Shown: positions 8,820 to 18,037 of the stretch, in pieces | How the letters are laid out: each line of letters begins with the position of its first letter | How positions within the stretch are numbered: the first letter of the stretch is position 1 | Assembly (NCBI GenBank): GCA_017446685.1 | Contig: JAFSQI010000128.1 | Location: forward strand, 1-53,789 | Direction: 5' to 3' | Origin: Butyrivibrio sp. | GTDB lineage: Bacteria; Bacillota; Clostridia; Lachnospirales; Lachnospiraceae | DNA length: 53,789 bases | Translations under genes and position numbers: made by a program | Notes under the pieces: generated by a model | Databases searched by the model: none | Told to the model about the DNA's origin: nothing | What the model saw: only the letters and a program-made list of their open reading frames with translations

Positions 8820-10244
8820 TTAGTTTCCTGAATTATTAATTTCCGCAAGTTTAGTCTGTGCGGAAGAAGCACTCTGTGTATCCGGGAAGTTAGTGATAAC
8901 CGCATCGTAAGTTGTCTTTGCATTATCAAGATCACCGCTTTGATAATATGAATTTCCAAGGTAATACAAGGTATTCACATTGCTGTTATCATACTGATAT
9001 GCTTTTGCAAGGTTTGCAATCGCAGTCTCATAGTCCTCAGCTTTGTATGCATCATATCCTGTATTGTAATATGATGTAGCAAGTTTAGTTCCAACCAAAG
9101 ACATAAGTGTATCATAAAGAGTTGTAAACTCAGTTGATACATCATCACTAATAACATTGAGGTCAAGCTTTTCAAGAGCTGCAGCCATTCCATCAATATC
9201 AGATGAGTCAGTCAGATAAATATTTGTGGCATTCATCAGACTGTTCATCGCAGCCGAAGTAGAATCAACTCCCTCATAATCCGTAACTCTTGATTCCAAA
9301 TCTGCAATTTGGCTCTGAAGACTCTTTATCTGCTGCTCATAATCATTGATCTGAGCTGATTTTGAATCAGACTCTTCACTTATCTGAGCTATCTTACTCT
9401 GATTGGTACTATTAATACTCTGTATTCTCTGAGGCAAAATCAAAAAACATGCCGCAGCAACACCAAGAATTGCACCAAGAACGATTCCCCAGATAGAAGT
9501 AGTTTTGGTTAACGGAGATTTTTTTACAGGCTGAATTATCATCTCATTGCCGCTATTATATCTGATAACATCTTCACTGTCAGAGGATGCTATATCAGAA
9601 ACAAGCTTGCCGCTCTCTCCCGGCAAAAGCATGCTGTCAGCTTCCTTGAGATAGCGCTTTGCCATCACATTTCCGCTGTCAAGTTTAAGTGCCTTCTGAC
9701 ATTCAATCTTAGCCCTGTCCCAATTACCGCTGTTTAAATATAAAAGTGCAAGCAAAAGATGTGCTTTAATAAATCCGGGATTTAAAGAAAGCACCTTCTT
9801 AAGCTGAATAACTGCCAGATCAAGTCCGTCCTGGTGGCAATAATTCAGCGCAATATTGAATTTTTTGATAGTTTGATTGATATTATCGAGCTGAGCCGGA
9901 CTGTTTCTCACCATATCCATGTAGTAATCAGCAAGATTATCCTCTGCTTTTAAGTTCTTACTGATAACCCACTCAGAAAGTGCTGCAACAGCCTCTCCGG
10001 TCTCAAAATAAATAAGTCCCAAAAGATTTCTTGCATCTATATTATTTTTATCAAGCTTGAGACTTTCTCTAAGTGAATTAATTGCTCCGGTCATGTCACG
10101 AACATTTGCTTTTTCCAGAGCATCATTATAAAACTTATTGGAAAAACTAATGATTTTCTTGTATGTAGAAACATCTGCACCACAAGCCGGGCAAATGTTA
10201 CCTTTATCTAGTACAGCCCCACAGCGAAAACACTTCATTGTCAT
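8820..10244 (-). CDS. zinc-ribbon and TPR membrane protein with coiled coil
   Basis: A 474-residue protein. The N-terminus is a zinc ribbon (CFRCG and CPACG, four cysteines). TPR-like helices follow to about residue 200. One membrane segment comes next (about 252-270, IWGIVLGAILGVAAACFLIL), then a coiled coil (about 285-330), and C-terminal TPR units (YETAIANLAKAYQYDN, GDLDNAKTTYDAVITN). The layout places one TPR set in the cytosol and one outside. AAGGG stands 5 nt before the chosen ATG; a second ATG is 6 nt further on. It sits between a 53-residue gene and the MBOAT gene. Possibly a scaffold for the acylation machinery; that is inference. Confidence 0.8.
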   Translation of the reverse strand: MTMKCFRCGAVLDKGNICPACGADVSTYKKIISFSNKFYNDALEKANVRDMTGAINSLRESLKLDKNNIDARNLLGLIYFETGEAVAALSEWVISKNLKAEDNLADYYMDMVRNSPAQLDNINQTIKKFNIALNYCHQDGLDLAVIQLKKVLSLNPGFIKAHLLLALLYLNSGNWDRAKIECQKALKLDSGNVMAKRYLKEADSMLLPGESGKLVSDIASSDSEDVIRYNSGNEMIIQPVKKSPLTKTTSIWGIVLGAILGVAAACFLILPQRIQSINSTNQSKIAQISEESDSKSAQINDYEQQIKSLQSQIADLESRVTDYEGVDSTSAAMNSLMNATNIYLTDSSDIDGMAAALEKLDLNVISDDVSTEFTTLYDTLMSLVGTKLATSYYNTGYDAYKAEDYETAIANLAKAYQYDNSNVNTLYYLGNSYYQSGDLDNAKTTYDAVITNFPDTQSASSAQTKLAEINNSGN

Positions 10245-10263
10245 CCGATCCCTTTTCTATACG

Positions 10264-10425
10264 TTATCTTTTCTGATTGTCCTGCCCATCAGCTTTGGCA
10301 TTTTTAAGCAGTTTGATAAGTACATCAGACATATCATCCAGATCCTGATTATATATAATGTCTTCCGCATCTTCTATTTCAAGACTAGGTCTGAACTTTT
10401 TGAGCTCCTCTTCAAAATTGATCAT
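10264..10425 (-). CDS. 53-residue acidic protein, unknown function
   Basis: A short frame from ATG 10425 to TAA 10264 encodes 53 residues beginning MINFEEELKKFRPSLEIED, then DDMSDVLIKLLKNAK and a polar tail. It is acidic and helical, with no cysteine or membrane segment. AGAGGGG stands about 10 nt before the ATG. The gene fits neatly between folC (52 bp upstream) and the zinc-ribbon/TPR gene (19 bp downstream), filling a gap that would otherwise be empty in a tight operon. No homologue recognised. Confidence 0.7.
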   Translation of the reverse strand: MINFEEELKKFRPSLEIEDAEDIIYNQDLDDMSDVLIKLLKNAKADGQDNQKR

Positions 10426-10477
10426 TTAAATCTATCCCCTCTTATAACTAATATGTCCAAAATAACCTTTAAAAAAG

Positions 10478-11857
10478 TTAGATGATTGACTTGATCTGCC
10501 CAACCAGATACAAGGACCCGGCAGCAAATACAACATCTCCCGACTTTCTCATAGTAATAATATCAGTCACAGCATCTCTTACATTGCTGTAGTACTTTAT
10601 TGGAAGACCGATAATTCCAAGCTCATCTTTGGCGTCCTCAAAGGCTCCCTTTAATTCAGCCATTGATACACTTCTTGCAGTTTCAAGAACAGCAACATTA
10701 ATGGAATCAAACTGTCTGCATTTCAGAATCTCTTTGATAATACTCTTATACTGTTTATCGTCAACCATGCTAAAGAGAAGCATTTTCTTGCCTTCACAGG
10801 ATATATCTGAAACACTCTCTATAAATGCACTTATTCCGTCGGTATTGTGAGCTCCGTCCACGTAAACGCCGGGACGAACTTCTTCCATTCTGCCTTCCCA
10901 CTTTGCACTTAGAATACCGTCGCGAATATCAAGTTCACTGATATCAGCACCCTTGTCACGCAGTATTTCCAGCGCTGCTACGGCAACTGATGCATTTTCT
11001 GTCTGATACTTTGCTTCAGTCGACAGTTTTAGGTCAACATATTTATCATATAAGGAATTATATGAAAAAGCAATGAATTTGTTACCCATATCATCGCTAC
11101 ATAATTTCACATTTTCAATATTTTCTTTTTTTACAACAACTGCTCTCGCCTCATTTTCAAGAGCCTTATTCAAAAGAACCTCTGTAGTTTCAGGTCTCTT
11201 ATCAAAAATAACTACAGGAACATTTTTCTTTATAATTCCTGCCTTCTCACCGGCAATTTTCTCAAGTGTATCTCCAAGATACTGCATGTGGTCATATCCG
11301 ATCTCGGTTATGACACATAGAAGCGGCGAAGCTACAGCATTGGTGGCATCAAGTCTACCTCCAAGCCCGGTTTCCATCACAAGATAATCAACCGGATATA
11401 CATCATATAAAAGCATCGCCATAAAAAAAAGATATTCAAAATAGGTAGGAAAATACTCTGTATCACCATATTCGGTTATTCTGCGCAGTGTTTCTACAAA
11501 AATCTCGCAAAACAGTCCATCTGTGATTGGCTTACCATCAACGCAGAATCTCTCGTTTATTTTAACAAGATGTGGGGACGTAAATGTCCCCACACTGTAT
11601 GAAGCCGTAAGCAAAACAGACTGAATGTATTTGCAGACAGAGCCCTTTCCGTTGGTTCCCGCAACATGAATAATATTCATGTTTTCATCGGGATTACCAA
11701 GATAGGAAAGAAATGCCCTTGTCTCATCAATAGTATGTTTTACCGTAAACTTCGGTATATTGTTTAAAAAATTCTCGCACTCCGAAACAGTTATTTGCTC
11801 TCCAAGATCACTTTTACTAAGCAAATTTGCTATAGAGTTTTCAAGTTCTTTATCCAT
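10478..11857 (-). CDS. folC: folylpolyglutamate / dihydrofolate synthase
   Basis: A 459-residue Mur-ligase-like enzyme that adds glutamate to folates (and may make dihydrofolate from dihydropteroate), using ATP. The P-loop is HVAGTNGKGS. Other family blocks are SPHLVKINERF, MVMETGLGGRLDATN (seen as VMETGLGGRLDA), the carbamylated-lysine region GEKAGIIKKNVPV, and DGAHNTDG. It begins 5 bp after the valS stop with no clear SD, so it is likely coupled to valS. The valS-folC order is common in Firmicutes. Confidence 0.95.
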   Translation of the reverse strand: MDKELENSIANLLSKSDLGEQITVSECENFLNNIPKFTVKHTIDETRAFLSYLGNPDENMNIIHVAGTNGKGSVCKYIQSVLLTASYSVGTFTSPHLVKINERFCVDGKPITDGLFCEIFVETLRRITEYGDTEYFPTYFEYLFFMAMLLYDVYPVDYLVMETGLGGRLDATNAVASPLLCVITEIGYDHMQYLGDTLEKIAGEKAGIIKKNVPVVIFDKRPETTEVLLNKALENEARAVVVKKENIENVKLCSDDMGNKFIAFSYNSLYDKYVDLKLSTEAKYQTENASVAVAALEILRDKGADISELDIRDGILSAKWEGRMEEVRPGVYVDGAHNTDGISAFIESVSDISCEGKKMLLFSMVDDKQYKSIIKEILKCRQFDSINVAVLETARSVSMAELKGAFEDAKDELGIIGLPIKYYSNVRDAVTDIITMRKSGDVVFAAGSLYLVGQIKSII

Positions 11858-11862
11858 AATTT

Positions 11863-14535
11863 TTAGTGCACAAGCTGCGCAAGTCTTTCTTTAATCTGGT
11901 CGTAGGTCTGCTGATACTTAAGCTGCTTTTCTTTTTCCTCTGCTATCTTCTCAGCAGGTGCTTTGGCAAGGAACTTCTCATTGCTGAGCATGTTCTGAGA
12001 TCTCTTAAGCTCGCCCTCAAGTTTCTTCTGCTCCTTGGTGAGACGCTCTATTTCTGCAGCAAGATCAACAAGATCTGAGAATGGAATATAAACTGTAGCA
12101 TCCGCAAGAACTACAGATACTGCATCGTCAGCAATATTGTCTTTTCCTGTCTGGCAAACAGACTCTGAAGCATATGCAAGAGACTCGAAGAAAAGCTTAC
12201 CTGTTCTGAAGATATCAAGAACTTCTTCCTTGTCGCTTACTACAAATACCTTTGCTTTTCTAGACGGTGCAACATTCATCTGTGTACGAACATTTCTAAT
12301 GCCACGAACAGCTTCTTTTATAGTCTCAATAGCCTTTTCATCCTGGGCAAAATTCCACTCATCCTTGTATACAGGCCATTCTGAAATCATGATAGACTCT
12401 TCTTCATCCTGCATAGTGCAGAAAATCTCTTCTGTGATGAATGGCATATAAGGATGCAAAAGCTTAAGTGCGTTAATAAGAACAGTCTGAAGAGTCCAAA
12501 GAGCAGCCTCATGTGAAACTGTATCATCAGAATTGTAAAGCCTTGGCTTAACCATCTCAATGTACCAGTCACAGAACTCATCCCAAATAAAGTCATAAAC
12601 CTTCTGAACTGCAATTCCAAGTTCATAGTGATCCATGTTGTCTGTAACTTCTTTAATGGTCTTGTTAAGCTTACTCAAAATCCAGTGATCAACCGGCTCA
12701 AGACCAGAAGGCATATCCTGATGGATTGCGCTCTTTGCATCCTCTGCCATGTTCATCATAATGAATCTTGAAGCATTCCAAACCTTATTAGCAAAGTTTC
12801 TGCTGTTCTCAACTCTTTCATTATAGAAACGCATATCATTTCCGGGTGCGTTTCCTGTTATAAGTGTAAGTCTAAGGGCATCAGCACCGTAATTTTCAAT
12901 GATATCAAGCGGATCAATACCATTTCCAAGAGACTTACTCATCTTTCTGCCCTGGCTGTCTCTTACAAGACCATGGAAAAGAACTGTGTGGAATGGATAA
13001 GTTCCCATGTTCTCATAGCTTGAGAATATCATTCTGATTACCCAGAAGAAAATGATATCGTAACCTGTTACAAGTACATCAGTAGGGAAGAAATATTTAA
13101 GTTCTTTTGTATCATGTGGCCATCCAAGAGTCTCAAAAGGCCAAAGAGCTGATGAAAACCATGTATCAAGTGTATCAGGATCCTGAGTAAAGTGAGTCTT
13201 TCCGCACTTAGGACAAACTTTAGGCATTTCTTTTGCTACAACTGTCTCACCGCATTCATCGCAGTAATATGCAGGAATTCTGTGTCCCCACCAGAGCTGT
13301 CTGGAAATACACCAGTCACGGATATTGTCAGTCCAGTTAAAATATGTCTTTTCCATTCTAGGAGGAATGAGCTTAATCTCACCATCTTTAACAGCCTTAA
13401 CAGCAGGCTTTATAAGCTCGTCCATCTTTACAAACCACTGTGCCTTGATCATAGGCTCAACAGTAGTATGGCAACGGTCATGTGTACCTACGTTGTGGGA
13501 ATAATCCTCTATTTCAACAAGAAGGCCCATCTCATCAAGTTCTTTTACAATGGCCTCTCTTGCTGCGTATCTGTCCATACCCTCAAACTTGCCGCCGTTT
13601 GCATTGATTGTAGCATCATCATTTAAAATATTGATTTCTTCAAGATTGTGACGCTTACCAACTTCAAAGTCGTTAGGGTCATGACCTGGTGTAATCTTAA
13701 CTACACCGGTACCAAATTCCATATCTACATAAGAATCTTCTACTATAGGAAGTTCTCTGTTAACTATAGGAAGAAGTACTTTCTTTCCCTTAAAGCTCTT
13801 GTATCTGTCATCATCAGGGTTAACAGCAACAGCTGTATCACCAAGCATTGTCTCAGGACGTGTTGTAGCAAACTCAATAAAGTCTGTTGTAGAAACAGTG
13901 CCATCCTCGTTGATTACAGGATATTTGATATGCCATAAATGGCCTGCCTGCTCCTCGTATTCAACCTCAGCATCTGAAATGGAGGTCTTACAAACAGGAC
14001 ACCAGTTAACAATACGGCTTCCCTTGTAAATATATCCTTTTTCATGCATCTTGCAGAATACTTCAGTAACTGCCTCATTACAGCCTTCATCCATTGTAAA
14101 GCGCTCTCTGTCCCAGTCGCATGAAGAACCGAGCTTCTTAAGCTGTGAAATAATAGTTCCGCCGTACTCTTTTTTCCACTCCCAGGCACGCTCAAGGAAT
14201 TTTTCTCTTCCAAGGTCTCTCTTATCAATGCCTTCAGCCTTCAAAGTATCAATAATCTTAACCTCGGTAGCGATGGAAGCGTGGTCTGTTCCAGGCTGCC
14301 AGAGTGCATTGTATCCCTGCATTCTCTTATATCTGATAAGAATATCCTGCATGGTATTGTCAAGAGCATGTCCCATGTGGAGCTTACCTGTAATATTTGG
14401 CGGCGGAATAACAATAGTAAAAGGTTTCTTTGTTTCATCAACTTCAGCATGGAAGTATTTTTTGTCTTCCCACTTGGAGTAAAGACGTGCTTCAATTCCC
14501 TTGGGATCATAGGTCTTTGCAAGTTCTTTCTTCAT
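11863..14535 (-). CDS. valS: valyl-tRNA synthetase
   Basis: An 890-residue class I synthetase charging tRNA-Val. The HIGH signature appears as HMGH (53-56) in PPPNITGKLHMGHALDN, and KMSKS is at 531-535. The editing domain contains the TTRPETMLGDTAVAV block. Zinc-type CPVC and CPKC pairs are present, and a C-terminal coiled-coil arm (about 820-885) is typical of ValRS. AAAGGAG stands 6-7 nt before ATG. It is preceded by a T-box leader and heads a long co-directional gene series. Confidence 0.97.
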   Translation of the reverse strand: MKKELAKTYDPKGIEARLYSKWEDKKYFHAEVDETKKPFTIVIPPPNITGKLHMGHALDNTMQDILIRYKRMQGYNALWQPGTDHASIATEVKIIDTLKAEGIDKRDLGREKFLERAWEWKKEYGGTIISQLKKLGSSCDWDRERFTMDEGCNEAVTEVFCKMHEKGYIYKGSRIVNWCPVCKTSISDAEVEYEEQAGHLWHIKYPVINEDGTVSTTDFIEFATTRPETMLGDTAVAVNPDDDRYKSFKGKKVLLPIVNRELPIVEDSYVDMEFGTGVVKITPGHDPNDFEVGKRHNLEEINILNDDATINANGGKFEGMDRYAAREAIVKELDEMGLLVEIEDYSHNVGTHDRCHTTVEPMIKAQWFVKMDELIKPAVKAVKDGEIKLIPPRMEKTYFNWTDNIRDWCISRQLWWGHRIPAYYCDECGETVVAKEMPKVCPKCGKTHFTQDPDTLDTWFSSALWPFETLGWPHDTKELKYFFPTDVLVTGYDIIFFWVIRMIFSSYENMGTYPFHTVLFHGLVRDSQGRKMSKSLGNGIDPLDIIENYGADALRLTLITGNAPGNDMRFYNERVENSRNFANKVWNASRFIMMNMAEDAKSAIHQDMPSGLEPVDHWILSKLNKTIKEVTDNMDHYELGIAVQKVYDFIWDEFCDWYIEMVKPRLYNSDDTVSHEAALWTLQTVLINALKLLHPYMPFITEEIFCTMQDEEESIMISEWPVYKDEWNFAQDEKAIETIKEAVRGIRNVRTQMNVAPSRKAKVFVVSDKEEVLDIFRTGKLFFESLAYASESVCQTGKDNIADDAVSVVLADATVYIPFSDLVDLAAEIERLTKEQKKLEGELKRSQNMLSNEKFLAKAPAEKIAEEKEKQLKYQQTYDQIKERLAQLVH

Positions 14536-14610
14536 GATATTCTCCTTTATCGATTTTTTAAAAAATTGAGTCGCAATTATTTTTATTGAATAGAAATATC
14601 CTGATTCAAT

Positions 14611-14651
14611 AAAAAAATCCTTAGCAATCTAAATAAATAGACTGCTAAGGA
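14611..14651 (-). terminator. T-box-controlled intrinsic terminator
   Basis: Read on the minus strand, TCCTTAGCAGTCT (14639-14651) and AGATTGCTAAGGA (14618-14630) form the stem, followed by seven U residues (14611-14617). It ends 75 bp before the valS start. It should form when tRNA-Val is charged. Confidence 0.88.
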
Positions 14652-14970
14652 CGTTAATAAACGTGGTACCACCTTAGTTCGCAGAAAAACTGCCTCTGTC
14701 AACATCTATGCTCTGCAATAAAAATCTACCGCAGGATACACACAATGTCTCATCCGATAACGCAGATGACGCGGGGACACTTATGAAAATATTGTTACCG
14801 CTTAAAAGAAAAACACTAACAAATAATCCGTTCTGGGTGTCCGGTTCAAAAGCTACCTTCCATATTTTCCATAATCAGCACTCTCTCAGCATGCATCAGC
14901 ATAAGTGCATTCTCTTTAGATCAGGTAAAAATATGTACTCTTCTTTCTCATTACCTTTAAATCATTTTAT
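14611..14970 (-). ncRNA. T-box leader (valine) of valS
   Basis: On the minus strand the conserved T-box AAGGTGGTACCACG lies at about 14662-14675 and is followed by an intrinsic terminator. Upstream is a long structured stretch containing AGAGAG and GAACC motifs of a T-box stem I. A GTT triplet followed by A (GTT at 14818-14820) sits opposite an AGTA and could be the valine specifier codon; this is tentative. Uncharged tRNA-Val should stabilise the anti-terminator and raise valS expression. The leader is about 360 nt from the predicted start. Confidence 0.9.
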
Positions 14971-14976
14971 TCAATA

Positions 14977-15005
14977 ACTATAAAATCACAACCAAAAAAA
15001 GTCAA
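14977..15005 (-). promoter_or_regulatory. promoter of the valS operon
   Basis: On the minus strand TTGACT (15000-15005), a 17-bp spacer and TATAGT (14977-14982) form a good sigma-70/SigA promoter. It is placed exactly to start the T-box leader near 14970. Confidence 0.7.
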
Positions 15006-15031
15006 GACACTTTAATTTTTTTGCCCACACT

Positions 15032-15094
15032 GTTACTATTCAGGTTTCTATTCAGTTGGAAGCCAATATATATGCGAACATAAATGCTTGTTTC
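15032..15094 (+). repeat. dispersed repeat, degenerate full-module copy
   Basis: GTTACTATTCAG (15032-15043) is followed by ATTCAGTTGGAAGCC and TATATGCGAACATAAATGCTTG. This aligns along its length with the module at 53591-53640 and with the inverted end at 53766-53789. No partner arm was found nearby, so it looks like a decayed or solo copy. It is upstream of the valS promoter. Confidence 0.65.
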
Positions 15095-15097
15095 AGT

Positions 15098-15482
15098 ATT
15101 AAACCACGCCCAATATGTTGTGATTTGATATTTTTATGACACTATTGTCATATTGGTTTGGTTTACATATACACGTTGACTTAATTGGTCACATGTTTAT
15201 TTTTTATCGATTAAGTGTACAATTTTCCAACTTCTTTAAATCCGCTATTTTCCTAGGTTTACATTTTTTCGTTTGAAACTAATCCCCAATTTCCACAGAG
15301 TTATCCACATGACATATGCGTCATAAAATTAAAACCCGATTATCAGTTTTCTGTTTTAACATATTATTTTTCCTACAATTGACACAATTCAAACTCAAAA
15401 ATGGTTTACATAAATTATTGCAATATAGGTATATGTCAACTCGTTTTGTAGTCTTTTACTTTTTTACGTCAAATTGTCACCT
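15098..15482. other. AT-rich intergenic stretch without a supported gene
   Basis: Between the repeat and the helicase stop codon there is no frame with a ribosome-binding site or protein-like composition. TTATCCACA at 15301-15309 matches the DnaA-box consensus, but only one copy is present. Nothing else was recognised. Confidence 0.5.
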
Positions 15483-17945
15483 TTATTTTCTATCAGCTTC
15501 GCTCCAGAAGCGAATTATTTCATTTTTGACTATGTCAGTCGAAACTTTTTTGCACCCTTTCCATTCTCTTGGGAAAAGATTCATATAACTTGCCTGCAAA
15601 AATCTGTTATCCAATAAAGCCACAACACCTGTGTCCTCTTCAGTTCTGATAACACGCCCTGCTGCCTGCAAAACCTTGTTCATACCCGGATATCTATAGG
15701 CATAATCAAAGCCATCAATGCCTTTATCCTCAAAATATCCCCGAAGTATCTCTCTTTCATTGCACACCATCGGGATTCCTGTTCCAACCACAATGACACC
15801 TATCAGACTGTCATATTTAAGGTCTATTCCCTCGGAGAAGATGCCGCCCATGACGCAGAATCCCAGAATATTCTTATCTTCTACAACCTCAATATCCATG
15901 TGGATAACCTTGGAAAGGTCCATATTGTTACCCACAGAAAACCTGTCCAGAAAAGCTTCTCTTGCGGCCTCACTCATATAGTCCTGCTGTACCAAAAGCT
16001 CTGTATTTTCCTCATCCCAAAAGTTATCCGCATAAACCTGCAAAACCTCTTCCAAAAACTGATGTGAAGGGAAAAATATCAGATAATTGCCGCCTCTTGC
16101 TCTTGTCACATTATCAATATATGAAGCGATGTTATAATATTGATTGCTGCCACGCATGGAATACTTACTTGTAACATCGCTTCCAATAAATATCCCAAGC
16201 TTTGCGGGATCAAATATTGATTTTGCGTAGACCTCAAAATCTTCATCCGTACCGCCAAGAAGCTTTTTGTAATACTGAATCGGCAAAAGAGTCGCTGAAA
16301 AAAGAATAGAAGACCTGCCCCTTGCCATACACGCTGCAAGATTCCTTGAAGGATCTGCACAATAAAGCCTTATTAAAAAACTTCCGTCCTCAGAAAACTC
16401 ACTATACATAACATAGTGATCATCAACCAGATCATATATTGTAAGAAATCTCGATATATCAAAATAAAACAGCAGTATTTCCTCCCTGCAGGGTCCCTCT
16501 TTATGATCCTCAAGATACTCTGACATAATGCCGGAAAGCCTGTTAAGCGGGTTAATTACACTGTCAATTGATGTAAGAATAGTGCAGCCGTCGCACTGTC
16601 TTTTTAAATCAAGCATAGCTTTATTACATTTTTCAAGATGCCCCGCAATACTCGGATGATAGTCCTTTATTGTGTTCTTAAGTTCCAAAAAGCTTTCTTT
16701 CCTAAGGACAGCGCTGTACATATCCCTTCCGCGGTCAAGAAGATTGTGGGTCTCATCCACCAGAAAAACATAGTCCTTCCTGCTGCCATCACCAAAAAAA
16801 CGCCTCAAGTACACAAAAGGGTCAAATACGTAGTTATAGTCACAGATAACGCCATCTGCCCATAGGCTCATATCAAGAGACATCTCAAAGGGGCACACTT
16901 CATGCTTTTTGGCATATTCTGATATCTTTTCCCTGTCAAAAGAGTCTTCATTTGTAAGAAGATCAAATATTGCATCATTTATTCTGTCATAGTGACCATT
17001 GGCATAAGGACATGCCACGGGATTACAATTTCTCTCCTCGTCGCCCAAAAAGCATATCTTATCCCTTGCAGTAATAGTCGCGGTCTTAAAACGAAGCTTC
17101 TGACTTTTTCGAAGTGTGCCAAAAGCTTCTTCCGCTACTGTCTTTGTGATAGTCTTTGCCGTTAAGTAAAAAAACTTTGAGATTTTCCCCTCTCCAACAG
17201 CTTTTACTGTAGGAAAAACCGTAGTGATAGTTTTACCTGTACCGGTTGGCGCCTCTAAAAAGAGCTTTTTCCCATGAACAATAGTCCTGTATACTGCTGC
17301 AGCCAGATCTTTTTGGCCTTCCCTGTATGGAAAAGGAAACTGTACTGCTTTTATAGAAGAAGTTCTAATATTTCCCCATTCATACTCGAAATCAGACCAC
17401 TTTATGTAGCTCGCAATCAGATTTTTAAACCACTCAGTTATCTCCTGATAGGAAAAAGAAAAATCAAAGTACTTTAAGTCCTCGGTATCAATATTACAAT
17501 ATGTCATCCGCACATTTATTTCCGGGCAATGCTTCATTCCACTGTAAATTGCAGCATAGCACTTTGCCTGTGCCAGATGCACATCCACAGGCTCATTTAA
17601 CTTTTTCAGATCCCTGTAGGTTCCTTTTATTTCATCTATCATAGGCGATGGCTTTTGAGAACTCAAAAAGCTCTCCTGCATGTCATAAGCATTCGGATCA
17701 TCTATGTATTTGTCTAAAATTCCGTCTGCACGCCCTTCTATAACAAGTTCATAATTATCTGTTTTATGAATATATTTAAGCGGAACTTCAGCATGATAAT
17801 CCGGTCCCATGCTTTTTTGGATCTTGCGATGAATCCTGCCGCCCTCCTGCATAGCATCAGTTGGCGCCTGTGCTATCCTGTTATCAATATTTCCACTTCG
17901 CAGTATGAACTCCACAAGAGCTCTGACTGAAATCTTTATTTTCAT
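15483..17945 (-). CDS. Cas4-like nuclease fused to XPD/DinG-type helicase
   Basis: An 820-residue protein. The N-terminal domain (1-140) has a PD-(D/E)XK nuclease pattern: His39, Asp74 in GRADGI, Glu105-x-Lys107 in IDEIKG, then QAKCYA. The helicase part has Walker A EAPTGTGKT (about 231-239), four cysteines (298, 307, 312, 351) placed like the iron-sulphur cluster of XPD/DinG enzymes, and DETH at 397-400 as the Walker B box. The C-terminal QAAGRVIRTEEDTG is motif VI. The chosen start ATG 17945 has GGTGG about 9 nt upstream; an in-frame GTG lies 12 nt earlier. Likely a DNA-repair enzyme. It is the only gene between two non-coding regions. Confidence 0.88.
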   Translation of the reverse strand: MKIKISVRALVEFILRSGNIDNRIAQAPTDAMQEGGRIHRKIQKSMGPDYHAEVPLKYIHKTDNYELVIEGRADGILDKYIDDPNAYDMQESFLSSQKPSPMIDEIKGTYRDLKKLNEPVDVHLAQAKCYAAIYSGMKHCPEINVRMTYCNIDTEDLKYFDFSFSYQEITEWFKNLIASYIKWSDFEYEWGNIRTSSIKAVQFPFPYREGQKDLAAAVYRTIVHGKKLFLEAPTGTGKTITTVFPTVKAVGEGKISKFFYLTAKTITKTVAEEAFGTLRKSQKLRFKTATITARDKICFLGDEERNCNPVACPYANGHYDRINDAIFDLLTNEDSFDREKISEYAKKHEVCPFEMSLDMSLWADGVICDYNYVFDPFVYLRRFFGDGSRKDYVFLVDETHNLLDRGRDMYSAVLRKESFLELKNTIKDYHPSIAGHLEKCNKAMLDLKRQCDGCTILTSIDSVINPLNRLSGIMSEYLEDHKEGPCREEILLFYFDISRFLTIYDLVDDHYVMYSEFSEDGSFLIRLYCADPSRNLAACMARGRSSILFSATLLPIQYYKKLLGGTDEDFEVYAKSIFDPAKLGIFIGSDVTSKYSMRGSNQYYNIASYIDNVTRARGGNYLIFFPSHQFLEEVLQVYADNFWDEENTELLVQQDYMSEAAREAFLDRFSVGNNMDLSKVIHMDIEVVEDKNILGFCVMGGIFSEGIDLKYDSLIGVIVVGTGIPMVCNEREILRGYFEDKGIDGFDYAYRYPGMNKVLQAAGRVIRTEEDTGVVALLDNRFLQASYMNLFPREWKGCKKVSTDIVKNEIIRFWSEADRK

Positions 17946-17974
17946 TAATCTTTCCACCAGTTCTATATTGTTCG

Positions 17975-18013
17975 AAAAAAAATCCCCATGGCTTATTGTA
18001 AACCATGGGGATT
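17975..18013 (-). terminator. intrinsic terminator after the HPr-like gene
   Basis: AATCCCCATGG (17981-17991) and CCATGGGGATT (18003-18013) form a perfect 11-bp stem with an 11-nt loop. On the minus strand it is followed by a run of U. It lies 25 bp past the HPr-like stop. Confidence 0.88.
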
Positions 18014-18037
18014 TCTAATTCTATATAAATAGTTTTT

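Noticed and set aside
15301-15309. DnaA box TTATCCACA, possible replication origin
   Set aside because: Only one clear box, and no dnaA, dnaN, recF or AT-rich unwinding repeats nearby.
15316-15588. 90-residue plus-strand frame in the intergenic region
   Set aside because: No ribosome site, odd composition, and it overlaps the helicase end on the other strand.
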